Shown in pieces: positions 37,080-48,698 of a stretch of DNA of 64,000 nucleotides (the stretch's first letter is position 1; every line of letters starts with the position of its first letter). This DNA comes from Cacajao melanocephalus (lineage: Eukaryota; Chordata; Mammalia; Primates; Pitheciidae). The notes under the pieces are model-generated. The model saw only the letters and a program-made list of their open reading frames with translations. It was not told the DNA's origin and did not search any database. Position numbers and translations under genes: made by a program. The stretch covers positions 55,344 through 119,343 of the forward strand of contig CAUYLG010013672.1 in assembly GCA_963573385.1 (NCBI GenBank), read 5' to 3'.

Positions 37080-37330
37080 TCTCAGAACTCGAAGGGTATG
37101 GAAAGGCCACTTGGGAAGGAGTCAAAGGTCGGGTTTGGGTTTCGTCTCCACCACAGTCATCTGTGTAACACTAAGAGCTTCAGTTTCCTCCTCTGCAAAG
37201 TAGAGGCCACACCTGGTCTGCTCATGACCAGGCTGTTGCCAGGGTGAAAGGAGATGATAGAAGAGCAGTGGCCCTGCGAATTGTGGTGATCTGGGCCAAT
37301 GCAGAAACATTAAAGAGTATTTCTTTTTAA
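37080..37330 (+). mobile_element. MIR SINE, weak
   Basis: 'agcttcagtttcctcctctg', 'caaagtagaggccacacctg' and 'agggtgaaaggagatgatag' fit the 3' half of MIR. Confidence 0.55.
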
Positions 37331-38566
37331 ATGCAAATAATTTAAAACTAAAAAGAAAAAAAAAGAAACAAGCAAACAAATAATTGCCCAAAGCCTTTTA
37401 TAAAAAGTGCCAAGGTGCTTCCTTCCTGCCTACTTGCAAATTAGCACAGATGGAAGTTTCACAGACCAGACCTTGAGGTTTGTTGAAATCCATGATAATT
37501 CACAGGAGCAGCAACCGGGGCTGGTGAAGGATGTCTTCCATGCAGGGACATTGAGGAGCCCTCAGAAGCTCCCTTTGTAACCCAAAATATCTCTTCTCAC
37601 CTCCCTCACTTACTGCCTTCAAGCCTCAGATTCCACATTAAATAGCAGTTTATCTATCTTTTTAAACTAAATTGGTGATATGGTATATGTGGAGAATTTG
37701 TCAATGTTTAACACAGTTAATCACTTGTCACTGCATTAGGGGAATTTTTTAAGAGTTCCTGCCTCCCCAGGGTAAGTTCTGAATCCCACATTCCAGCTTC
37801 CTTTACGCTAAGGTACATCATGTGATTGGGCTCCACAGGCCAGACTCGCCCTCCTGGGACTATGGGTTGAATGAGAGCCACAGAGAGAGTCAGGCTGTGC
37901 TTGGAACTCAAGCTTGCAAGAGCAAAGGCAAATACACCCATTTCCAGAAGAGTCAGCAGCGGACATCTAGCGGGGAGCCCAGGGCTGGCACTCCTGCAGA
38001 AGTGTGTCTGCGTGGCAGTCGGGCTGTGGTGCCACTTGGGTGTCCTCGTTGGGGAGGCACCCCAAGCCTTGTTCTCTTGTCTGTGTGTAGCCTTTGGGAA
38101 CATCCACTTCCTCTAATAAATTCTTTTTCTGCTTAAGTCAGCTAGAGTGGGTTTCTGATGTATTTTTGGCCAAGGACCACCACCCCCAAAATCAAGCATG
38201 GGATGCATCTTCCACCTTGGTGTGCGAGGATTATCAGAGTAACCTTCCTGACTGACAAAAGGAGTGGAAAAGACTACAAGCCTTCACAGGGCAAAGCAAA
38301 CTGAAATAAAAGAGAAAACTGCAGAAGCAGAAAGGCTGGAAGTTGGTGGGGAGCAAAGAAAAGATAGGTATTTGTGGTTGTGTCCATGTGTAAAGAAAGC
38401 AGCTCATGCTGATTAACTGCCAAATTTCTGCCGTACCCATCTTCTGCCCTTGTCCTGATCCACCCTGTATTGCTGGGAATGGTTTCTCAGATAGATTCTG
38501 CCAGTGATAGCCCTGGTGGAAGATCAGATGAGAGAATGAAGACAAGGTAATGTGCCGTCTCTCCAC
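37331..38566. other. Unique sequence, possible eroded LTR inside
   Basis: The part at about 37740-38135 ends with 'cctctaataaattctttttc', an LTR-like poly(A) signal context, and is richer in GC upstream. No LTR termini or duplication were found, so it is only a possibility. Confidence 0.3.
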
Positions 38567-38580
38567 TCCATTTCTCCTCT

Positions 38581-38623
<43 letters not shown>

Positions 38624-38637
38624 GTCTCTCTCTCTCC
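38567..38637 (+). repeat. (TC)n microsatellite
   Basis: About 70 bases of TC/CT dinucleotides with CTGTCTCTGT interruptions. On the minus strand it gives an Arg/Glu-rich frame that is not a gene. Confidence 0.95.
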
Positions 38638-39254
38638 TGCCCTCCCTGCATCTTCTTCATGGTCCTACCACCCATGGGCAGTCCTAGCTTCTGGGTTCTG
38701 ACCTTCTCCTCCTCTCTCCTATAGCCCAAGGATGGGGGTCTCGCTTTCCTCCAGGCTGCCTCACAGGCTGTGGGGTCTCTTGGCCTTTATCACATGTGCC
38801 ACTAGTTCCCTGTACTAAATATTCTTTCACTGAAAGACTTAGAATAATTTCTGATTTGAGGACTGACCCCTGACTTATATGAGTTTGGACAGTTTGCCAG
38901 TAACAGTTTTGCTTCAGCCTGGCTCTGGTTACTTAAACACCATTATTGTTACTACTATCAATGGTAATGATGCTAAATTTATGTATATCCCAATATATCC
39001 AAAAACAATGTGTGCAAGAGCACCGCACAAAAACACTGCAGACCTTGAAAAGAAGAATCATAAAATAATCATGCACTGGGACGTTTTGCTGAGTCACTAT
39101 GCACATTCCCACCAGGCCATTGCTCAGCAAGTCAGCTTGGATTCTGCAGATGTGGAACTGAGCTCAGCATAACTCCATGGGAGAAGCAGACATCTGTTTA
39201 TGGCAAAGGCAACAGTCCTCTGAGACACACTATTTATCCCTTGTCCTTTCAATC
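38638..39254. other. Unique sequence, nothing recognised
   Basis: No element or exon named. Confidence 0.45.
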
Positions 39255-39690
39255 AAACTTTAAAAATATATACACACACATTATACACACATAAACACAC
39301 ACAAGTGTATATATAATATACTATATAATACTATATATAAATAATGTATATATAGTATAGTATTATATATTATACTACATATTATATACTGTACTATACT
39401 ATATAATAATATACTATACTATATATTATACTATACTACATTATACTATATATGTATAGCATATGCTATACATATACATATGCTATACATATATTGTATA
39501 CTATATATGCTATACATATACTATATTATATAGTATACAATATTTATATATGTACATACACATGTATATATACACATTTATATATTTATACATAAATATT
39601 ACATGCTCATGTATATATATACAAAATACATGTGTATTACACACTCACACATATTATATATATACATACAGGTGTGTGTATATAAGAAGA
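39255..39690. repeat. AT-rich block, (TA)n/(CATA)n, palindromic
   Basis: Long alternating TATA/CATA/ACAC sequence. It includes a perfect 28-bp palindrome at 39449-39476 centred on GCATATGC, and TATACTATA words repeated many times in both orientations. Confidence 0.93.
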
Positions 39691-40944
39691 ATATGAAGGC
39701 ATAGTATCTCTGGACCTGCATTTATCCATTTTCTATATTTAACAGTTGAATTCTTATGGCAATTAGTAGATCCTTATTTTATGAAAACCTGATGCCTCTG
39801 CAGGAGATAAAAAAGAACAATCAGATATTTTGGAAGTGCTGTTTCTCTAAATAAACAGCCAGTACAAGCAGCATCATGAACTGCTGAAACAGCCAAAGAA
39901 TCAAGTAACTGTGCAGGGCTCTCAAGTCGAGGAGTGATTCCAGATTAAGCCAACAAGGGAGTGGAGTGGTGCCTTTACCTGCCAGTGAACTGCAAGTTTG
40001 CAATGGGCCAGGATTTCAGGATGGGCGCCTCCCCCACTTAGCACGTGAAATGTCACCTGCAGGGCATGTGAGCGAGGTTTTTCCCAGAGCACAGGACAGG
40101 GACAAGGAGGTTTGCCTCAGGGTGGCTCCGTGGCCAGATCTGCTCACGCTTCCTCTCCCAACCATTGTCCCAGGCACATCAGCAGATCTGCCCTGCGCCT
40201 CCTAGCCAGCCATGCCAGGAGGGACCCTGGCCTCAGCAGGAGCAGGTAAGACTTTTCCTGGTCTTACTAAGACAAGGATTTGAGTGCAAATGCTTTATTT
40301 GAGGTGTAAACCCAGGAAACACCAACAGGTAAGTAGGGAAGTACAAGAAGAAGAAAACCAATGGAAGGTGTGCCAGAGAACAGATTACAGGAGTGGACAA
40401 TGGCTCTCTCTCTTGCTGGATGTATCAGTTATTTTTGAAGTGCTGTTTCTCTAAATATACAGCCAGGGAACCCCTGGAAGATGGTGGAATTTATCTCAGA
40501 TACAGCACCAAAGCAAGGGTGTTTATCCTCTAACTCCTGTCCATCACCAGCTGATACCAGGGACACTAACTTCCTGGCACTTCTGGGTGAGGGCTGCAGG
40601 TACTCATCACAGGATGGGTCAGCACCTGTAGGACAGTGGGTATTGGGCAGACACGGGAGGGGTGCCCGCAGCATCGCATCCATCAAGGTTGTCTTGGCTA
40701 GAGGTCTCCCAGGAGAGAGCACTTTTGATTGGCTGGCCTCCTGACTGGTTTTTCATCTTTTTTTTTTTTTTGCTTTGACCTCAACCCTCTGTGCACTTTC
40801 CGACTGCCTGGTTTCTGATCTGATGCCGGGCTTAGACATACCTGCTACCCACTTCTATAGCCTCTGACTGCCCATAAGGCCAGGCCACTGTGTCATACTG
40901 ACCCTGGTTATGGGCATTTCCCAAGTGTACACTTGGAGCAATTA
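39691..40944. other. Unique sequence with a small duplicated phrase
   Basis: GTGCTGTTTCTCTAAATA followed by ACAGCCAG occurs at 39837 (with AAATAAAC) and again at 40440 (with AAATATAC), in the same orientation. No gene is seen; a T13 run sits near 40759. Confidence 0.4.
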
Positions 40945-41435
40945 ATCATCCCAACTCAGAGTTTAACAACCAGCACCCTGAGAGGACAAAAATACCTTGA
41001 TTTGTAGCACTTCCTATATTCATGTATAAATACCTCCACACGGTGAGTTTCAAGATGCAAAAGTGATGTCACAGTTGGGAGGGGGTGTGTAGTAGCATAC
41101 CAGTATACTGTGTAGTATTTCCACTCTATAGAGGCAATGGACAATAAATAATCATAGAAAACAGGAAAATGTAGTAAAATAATAAGGAAGTGATGAATCA
41201 TGCTATTTATGTATTTATTTATAATACAGTGTATTTAATTATAACTAACTTTATATAATTTAATGAATAATAATGTCTATGTTTAACAGCTAGCTCATGA
41301 TTTCCTGAATATTTAACAGTTGCTTCTCATGAGCTGGTACATGCCCACTTCAGCAGTTAGAATCATGCCCAGCAGCTGGGTCTTGAGAGGCTGGCCATTG
41401 TGGGTAAGTCCCAAGTGGGCTATGCCAACCAGCTG
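40945..41435 (+). repeat. Unnamed dispersed repeat, copy B
   Basis: Companion of 31270-31775. 'accttgatttgtagcacttc', 'catgtataaatacctccaca', 'gtgagtttcaagatgcaaaa', 'tgtagtaaaataataaggaa' and 'tttaatgaataataatg' align with copy A in order. Confidence 0.55.
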
Positions 41436-42291
41436 GAAACTGCAAAGCTGGGAAGCAAGACAAGTGTGAAAACTACAGTCTGCAACCCAGGGCATTATCC
41501 TAAGATGATTGGGGACCGAGCTTCATCAAGCATTAGCTGGGTTTGCCTTTAAGAGACCGTATCCCCAGCTCTCTCTCTCTCTCTGTCTTACTTGAAGCAG
41601 GCAGCATTATCAGCTTCCAATCAGAGAGAAACGAGCCTAATCTCTAGGCTTTGTTCGAATTTTAGATCTTCTGTTCTCAAGGCCTGCTTTCAAGAAATGG
41701 GATGAAGTATGAAACGAGGGTAGAACAGCAAAAATCCATAGTTCTCTGACGGCACTGTCCTGATGACAATGTCTTAAGGCAATATTATTTTTAAAATCCA
41801 TACTCAAACCAGAGTTAAAGATCAGTCATTTATACACTGTCAAAACTTAGAGCAACTAGGTTTCTTCTTCTCAGGATGTATACACATGACCATTGCCTTG
41901 GTTTAATAGGTCCCCTGGTTGCTAATACTCTGGGTCACCATCACTCTTTTGTTAACTGCTTGGAGCTAGGGCAGAGTCTCTTCTGAAAACTGGGTCATTG
42001 GGAGCTCTTTTCTATAAGTCCTGTCCTCTGTGTGGCCAGCCAGAAAAGAATGGATACTCTCAAGATTCCAGAAGTTGGTCTGGTGGGAGAAGGGTTGGGG
42101 GGAACGTGGTAGGTGCTCCTAGAAACTCAGACCTGAGTCATTTCTTCCAGGACAACTTTGACTCCACACCTTGGCATTCAAGGGTCATGAGGGACTCGAA
42201 AGCCATTACAAAGTGGTAATGGGACCCCAAGCTGCCTAAAGTCTCTCCTCATCTAAAATTAAAAGCTGCCCTCAAAACCAGTTAACATAGC
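41436..42291. other. Unique sequence, nothing recognised
   Basis: A short CT run at 41569-41584 is the only simple-sequence feature. Confidence 0.45.
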
Positions 42292-42305
42292 AAGTTCCAC
42301 TTCTT

Positions 42306-42571
42306 TCTTTTGAGACGGACACTCAGTGTCTCAATGATCTTGGCTCACTGCAACTTCTGTCTCCCAGTTCAAGCGATTCTCCCTCTTCAGCCTCCCGAGC
42401 AGCTGGGATTACAGGCACGCACCACCAACCCCAGCTAATTTTTGTATTTTCAGTAGAGAAGGGGTTTCACCATGTTGGTCAGGCTGGTCTCGAACTCCTG
42501 ACCTCAAGTGATCTACGCACCTCAGCCTCCCAAAGTGCTGGGATTACAGGCATGAGCCATTGCACCTGGCC
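42306..42571 (-). mobile_element. Alu SINE, inverted
   Basis: 'gatcttggctcactgcaact', 'gctgggattacaggcacgca' and 'tttcaccatgttggtcaggc' identify it. Target duplication AAGTTCCACTTCTT (42292) and AAGTCCCACTTCTT (42572). Confidence 0.95.
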
Positions 42572-42631
42572 AAGTCCCACTTCTTAATAGTAGGCCATGA
42601 GTTCCCTTTAAAATCTGAAAATTCTAAGCAC

Positions 42632-42725
42632 CTGGCCAACCCCCAGACCATTCAAACCACAGTCTCTGGAGGTGGGCTCCACATTAGTATTCTCTGAAGA
42701 CCCCCAGGGATGCCAGTGTGCAACC
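42632..42725 (+). mobile_element. MER5A (hAT) fragment
   Basis: 'cacagtctctggaggtgggc', 'tccacattagtattctctga' and the terminal 'atgccagtgtgcaaccaaaa' fit the 3' half of MER5A. Confidence 0.55.
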
Positions 42726-42826
42726 AAAAGTGGAATCACGAACTCAGCCATATTAAGGATTGTGAGAAATCCATGACCCGCCCCACAGCCAGCAATTCTA
42801 CCATGCAGAGATCAACATCAGGATTA

Positions 42827-43149
<323 letters not shown>

Positions 43150-43164
43150 GTATGATCAGTTATG

Positions 43165-45211
43165 CACTTGAAGAGTATTTTAGGGCAGGAGTACAGCAAG
43201 GTAACAGAGCTGGACTATCTACACCCCTACTCCCATCAGTTGTTGGTCAAGAAAGCCCCTGGAGAAGTCAAATCCCCAGGGCCTTCTGAATCTCTTTGTG
43301 CCTTTAAGCACTGGGAGTACTCTACCACAAGAGAGGCACAGGGGCTAGCTGCTGGGAATGAAAGCCCATCAGGACGGAGGATGTGCGGGTAAAGCACTGC
43401 ATCTGTGCTGCAATGGGCACAGCCCAGCCCAGCTGAATTTGTGCCAGTCATCAAGGCCATGGTGGTGCCTTCCACAGAGTTAACCTTAATTCTTTGCCAT
43501 AGGATGCTGGATGCTCACTGATCTAGTCTCACTGTGTTGAAGCTGTTCTATCCTGATCCTTGATAGATCACTCGGAAAACCAATGCTAGCTCGGAGGGGG
43601 AAATGATGATGCAATTGTTCAACGCTGTCCCATCACCAATGGGTTGGATAAGGGAGACCCCATGCGCCAGGCCATGCCTTTGAAGTCTTGCCCACACAAT
43701 AGCAACTCCCCCTCTCTCCTTCCTCTCCTAAGGCAGTTCCGTTACCACCTTCTTTTCCCTCCTCCCTAAATCCTCCCCCTCAACTTTTGTTTCCGTTGGA
43801 ACAACATTACTCGCAATGCACAGGTGGCCGGCTGTTCATTGAACCCTCTCTTCCATTTTCTGTTCTAAGCACAGATAATTATGCACGTCAAGTTAACATG
43901 CGGAGGTAAACAATGTGATTTGGCTTCAGGGATATTACACATAAATGTGGTTTTTGTTTCCGCTGCCTCACCAGCAAAACAGAGAGCATTGCGTCTCCTC
44001 CTGAAGGGAATGGATTGTTCTGGAAGACATATAAATAAGGTTTTTAATTTAAAAAATCACTTCTGAGCCCTGCCGCTAGCATCCCCCCTCTTTTGAAGAG
44101 GGGCAGGCAAAGGCAGCCTGTGAGCCCTAAGTCAGAAGACACATGCTCCAGTACCATTACCAAGGGCCAGCCCCCATCTAACACCAAAAGCCTTACTTGC
44201 AGATTAAACAGGAAGCTTTCTCCTGAGGCTCCTACCTCAGGGCCACAACTGCTTACTGCCGATTAGCAGTTACACCTGAAAAATGCCAGCAGTCATTTCC
44301 ACATGAATTGTCAACTGGCCCCCCCGGGGAAGAACCCAGGTCCAGGTGGCAGCACACTGGCTTCTTCCTTTGCCATCGGACACCCTTCAGACCAAGCAAG
44401 TTAATGGAGTTAACTCATTAACTAATGTAACCTGGCAAGTGGCTTCCATAGACAGAATTCGAATTTGGGGGCAGCCCTGTGCTTCAGAACACCTCCCAAA
44501 TGGTGATTTATGTTCACCAGGGTTAAGCGCTGGTCCCTAAGGGATGGCCGCTAATTCCCTCGGCTCTGAGATGCAGTGTGGGCATCTTCCTCACTCTTAC
44601 TCTGAGAGTAACGTGAATAGAACTCTAGAACGATGAATAATTCAAAAACTGGCTTCAGTCCCCTACCTGCCAAGGAACTGAGGCAAGAGTGCCTGAGCCG
44701 CCTGAAACTGTGGGTGAATGCAATGATAAATAAATAAGCATCCACTGGAACAGTGCAGGATGCTCAGGAGCTGAGCACACACAAGGGTTATCCACCCACA
44801 CACCACTGGAAACGGAAAATGCAAAGCGCACCCCTTCCTGTCACCCTTGAAGATTAGTTTCTGGGGCACAGCAGTGAGGAGACCCTGCCAGGGGATGTGA
44901 GTTGGAGTATGTCTTGACTACTATACTGCCATGTGCTGGGACCCATGGTGTCTCCTTCCGTTCCCAAAGCCCCGTCTTTCCAAATCCTAGAGAAAGGCAT
45001 CCTCAGCTTCATTCCCAAAGGCAGGATAAAGTCAAGGATGCCTTTCTCTAGGAATTGGCTCCAAAAAGAGAGAAGGACATTTAAATTGGGGTAAACACTA
45101 TGATTTAAAAAGAAAAATGAGTCAGGACACCTGGGAAGAGAAATAAACACATTATTTTAAAGTTAATTCAATATGTTTTATTTAGTACCTGCCAGGTGAA
45201 ATGTACTGAAG
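43165..45211. other. Unique stretch with one strong hairpin
   Basis: No repeat or exon recognised over 2 kb. The notable structure is the inverted repeat at 44985-45053. Confidence 0.45.
44985..45053. other. Perfect 19-bp stem hairpin in unique DNA
   Basis: The left arm TCCTAGAGAAAGGCATCCT (44985-45003) is the exact reverse complement of the right arm AGGATGCCTTTCTCTAGGA (45035-45053), with a 31-nt loop. The outer bases add two more pairs after one mismatch. It could be a templated inversion or, if transcribed, a precursor-like hairpin. No expression evidence is available from the sequence. Confidence 0.85.
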
Positions 45212-45222
45212 GAAATATAAAG

Positions 45223-45520
45223 CCTTTTTTTTTTTTTAGAGAGCCTTGCCGTGTCTCCCAGGCTGGAGTGCAATGGCGTGATCTCGGCTCACTGCAAACC
45301 TTGGCCTCCCAGGTTCAAGCGATTTTCCTGCCTCAGCCTCCCGAGTAGCTGGGATCACAGGTACGTGTCACCATGCGCCTGGCTAATTTTTTTGTATCTT
45401 TAATAGAGATGGGGTTTCACCATGTTGGCCAGGCTGATCTCGATCCCCTGACCTCATGAGCCACCCGCCTCAGACTCTTAAAGTCCTGGAATTACAGGCA
45501 TGAGCCACCATGCCCAGCCA
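45223..45520 (-). mobile_element. Alu SINE, inverted
   Basis: 'tgatctcggctcactgcaaa', 'gcctcccgagtagctgggat' and 'aattacaggcatgagccacc' identify it. Perfect target duplication GAAATATAAAG (45212 and 45521). Confidence 0.96.
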
Positions 45521-45534
45521 GAAATATAAAGTTT

Positions 45535-46573
<1,039 letters not shown>

Positions 46574-47604
46574 GACTTAGAAGCTAAGGGATTAATATAT
46601 AAAGGATCAAGTTGATTCTTAGGTGATCCATTAGACAATCTCTTTCCAGATCTTTAGTGACACCTCACAGTATTTTGCTTGAAGATAACTTTTAAACTGA
46701 ACTAGATTTTCTCATCTGAAAAAACACATAGAGGAAAAATACTTTATGCAACAAAGCAATTGACCCGAGACCACGGAGGCCACATCAGCACTGAGCATGT
46801 CTGGAACTCACAGACGTCTCAGGCTAGGTTTGTGACTTCAGCAAGTCACAACTTGGATTTGAGATTCAAGGGAATTTTATATATGTTTGAAGGGTCAGGA
46901 GGCTCCAGCTGATATAAGGTTTATGTGTGATGAAGAGATGACCATTTGCTTCAATAACTGCATACTCATCCTGCAAGACATTGCATGTGAGTAGATAGCC
47001 CATGTTGCAGACCAGTGTTTCTATTTCCTGACTGACCGTCTTTATCAGACGCTCTCCAACCAAAATAAAGAAATGACAGGCAAGACGGAAGTTACAAGAG
47101 AAGCATGAAGGAACTTGGAGGACACATGGAGGAGGAATAACGTTGTTCTGATAGGCTATCCAAAAGGAAGGATCAGTAAAAGGGAAAGGCAGAGATAATC
47201 AAAGATATGTGAATTTATCCATATTGAAGAAAATCATGCATCTTGAGATTTAAAAAAAAACTAGTAAAGATAACTGTAAAATCACACACAGGCCTATGTT
47301 GATAAATTTCTAAACTTTAAGATAAAAACTCCAAAAGCTCTCAATTTCAAAAACATATTTAAAATGAGAATATAAAGGCTGTAACGGTCTTCTTATGCAA
47401 GACACAAGTCTCCAGTGCTGTGAAGGAAATAATTGAAATATTTGACCACATAAAGACTAAACGTCTTGTAGTGTACCATTGATTAAATCTAAAATGGAAC
47501 AAAATTCATTTGCGACATATGTAATTAAATAAAAAGTCTCAAAACTGAGAGCAAACTTAACAAAACGTACCTCTAAAAAAAGCATGAGGAGAGCATAAAA
47601 ATAA
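46574..47604. other. Unique sequence, nothing recognised
   Basis: No element or exon named; AT-rich from 47220 onward. Confidence 0.45.
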
Positions 47605-47745
47605 TTTTTATCTGTTGCCCAGGTTGGAGTGCAGCAGTGCAATCATAGTTCACTACAGCCTCAACCTCCTGGGCTCAAACGATCCTCTCACCTCAGCCTC
47701 CCAAGTAGCTCAACCACAGCTGTACATTACCATGCCCAGCTATAA
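47605..47745 (-). mobile_element. AluJ-like monomer, inverted
   Basis: 'atctgttgcccaggttggag', 'gcaatcatagttcactacag' and 'ctcaacctcctgggctcaaa' are AluJ-type phrases; only one monomer is present. Confidence 0.85.
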
Positions 47746-47747
47746 TT

Positions 47748-48212
47748 TTTAAAATTAAACTTTAAGTTCTGGGGTACATGTTCAGAACGTGCTGGTTTGT
47801 TACATAGATATCCAAGTGCCATGGTGGTTTGCTGCACCCATCGACCTGCCATCTACATTAGGTATTTCTCCTAATGCTATCTCTCCCCTATCCCCGACCC
47901 CCAACAGGCCCCCGTGTGTGATGTTCCCCTCCCTGTGTCCACATGTTCTCATTGGTCAACTCCCACTGATGAGTGAGAACATACGGTGTTTGGTTTTCTG
48001 TTCCTGTGTTAGTTTGCTGAGAATGATGGTTTCCAGCTTCATCCATGTCCCTGCAAAGAACATGAACTCACTCTTTTTTTAATGGCTGCATAGTATCCTA
48101 CGGTGTGTATGTGCCACGTTTTCTTTATCCAGTCTATCACTGATAGACATTTGGGTTGGTTCCAAGTCTTTGCTATTGTGACTAGTGCTGCAATAAACAT
48201 ACACGTATTGTT
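47748..48212 (-). mobile_element. L1PA/PB-like 3' end, inverted
   Basis: 'aagttctggggtacatgttc', 'tggtttgctgcacccatcga', 'gagaatgatggtttccagct' and 'tctttatccagtctatcact' are the complement of a primate L1 3' end, about 465 bp. Confidence 0.93.
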
Positions 48213-48363
48213 CATTTTTCTGAATTGTTTTGAGTTTCAATTAGAATGTTCTACTCTATTACTTGGAGTTTTTAAAAGCAAGAAAAACACATCCTTAAAG
48301 TAGACTTTTATTTTAGTAACAGAAAGGTAACAAAGTAACAGAGGAGGGCTGCCTACTTCTTAT

Positions 48364-48520
48364 TTTCCATCATTCATTTATTCCTCACATATTAATTGAA
48401 CACCTACTAAGTACAGGCATTATTTTAGGCATTAAGAATGCAGTCATGAACAAAACAGACAAAATTATCTGCCTTCATGGTATTTTACACTCTAATGAGT
48501 AGGAATAGGCCATGCAGATA
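48364..48520 (-). mobile_element. L2 3' end, inverted (outer element of the nest)
   Basis: 'cattcatttattcctcacat', 'gaacacctactaagtacagg', 'atgaacaaaacagacaaaat' and 'ttttacactctaatgagtag' are the inverted L2 3' end. Its upstream part resumes at 51400. Confidence 0.8.
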
Positions 48521-48524
48521 ATAA

Positions 48525-48698
48525 TAATATTACTCAGTACTGACATAACACTATTTATATCTATTAATTCACTATGAAGCAGGCACTACCAGTATCTCCA
48601 TTTTACAGATGAGGAAACTGAGGCACAGAACATTAAGCAACTTTCCCAAGGTCACTCAACCACTGCACTGGTTTACCTCCAGGGTCCATGCTGTTAAT
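48525..48698 (-). mobile_element. MIR, inverted, split by Charlie element
   Basis: 'atctccattttacagatgag', 'gaaactgaggcacagaacat' and 'caactttcccaaggtcactc' are inverted MIR. The rest (about 'cattttgctctacgct', 51371-51398) lies on the far side of the DNA transposon. Confidence 0.85.

Noticed and set aside
38487..38729. Arg/Glu repeat protein on the minus strand
   Set aside because: It is the (TC)n microsatellite read in reverse.
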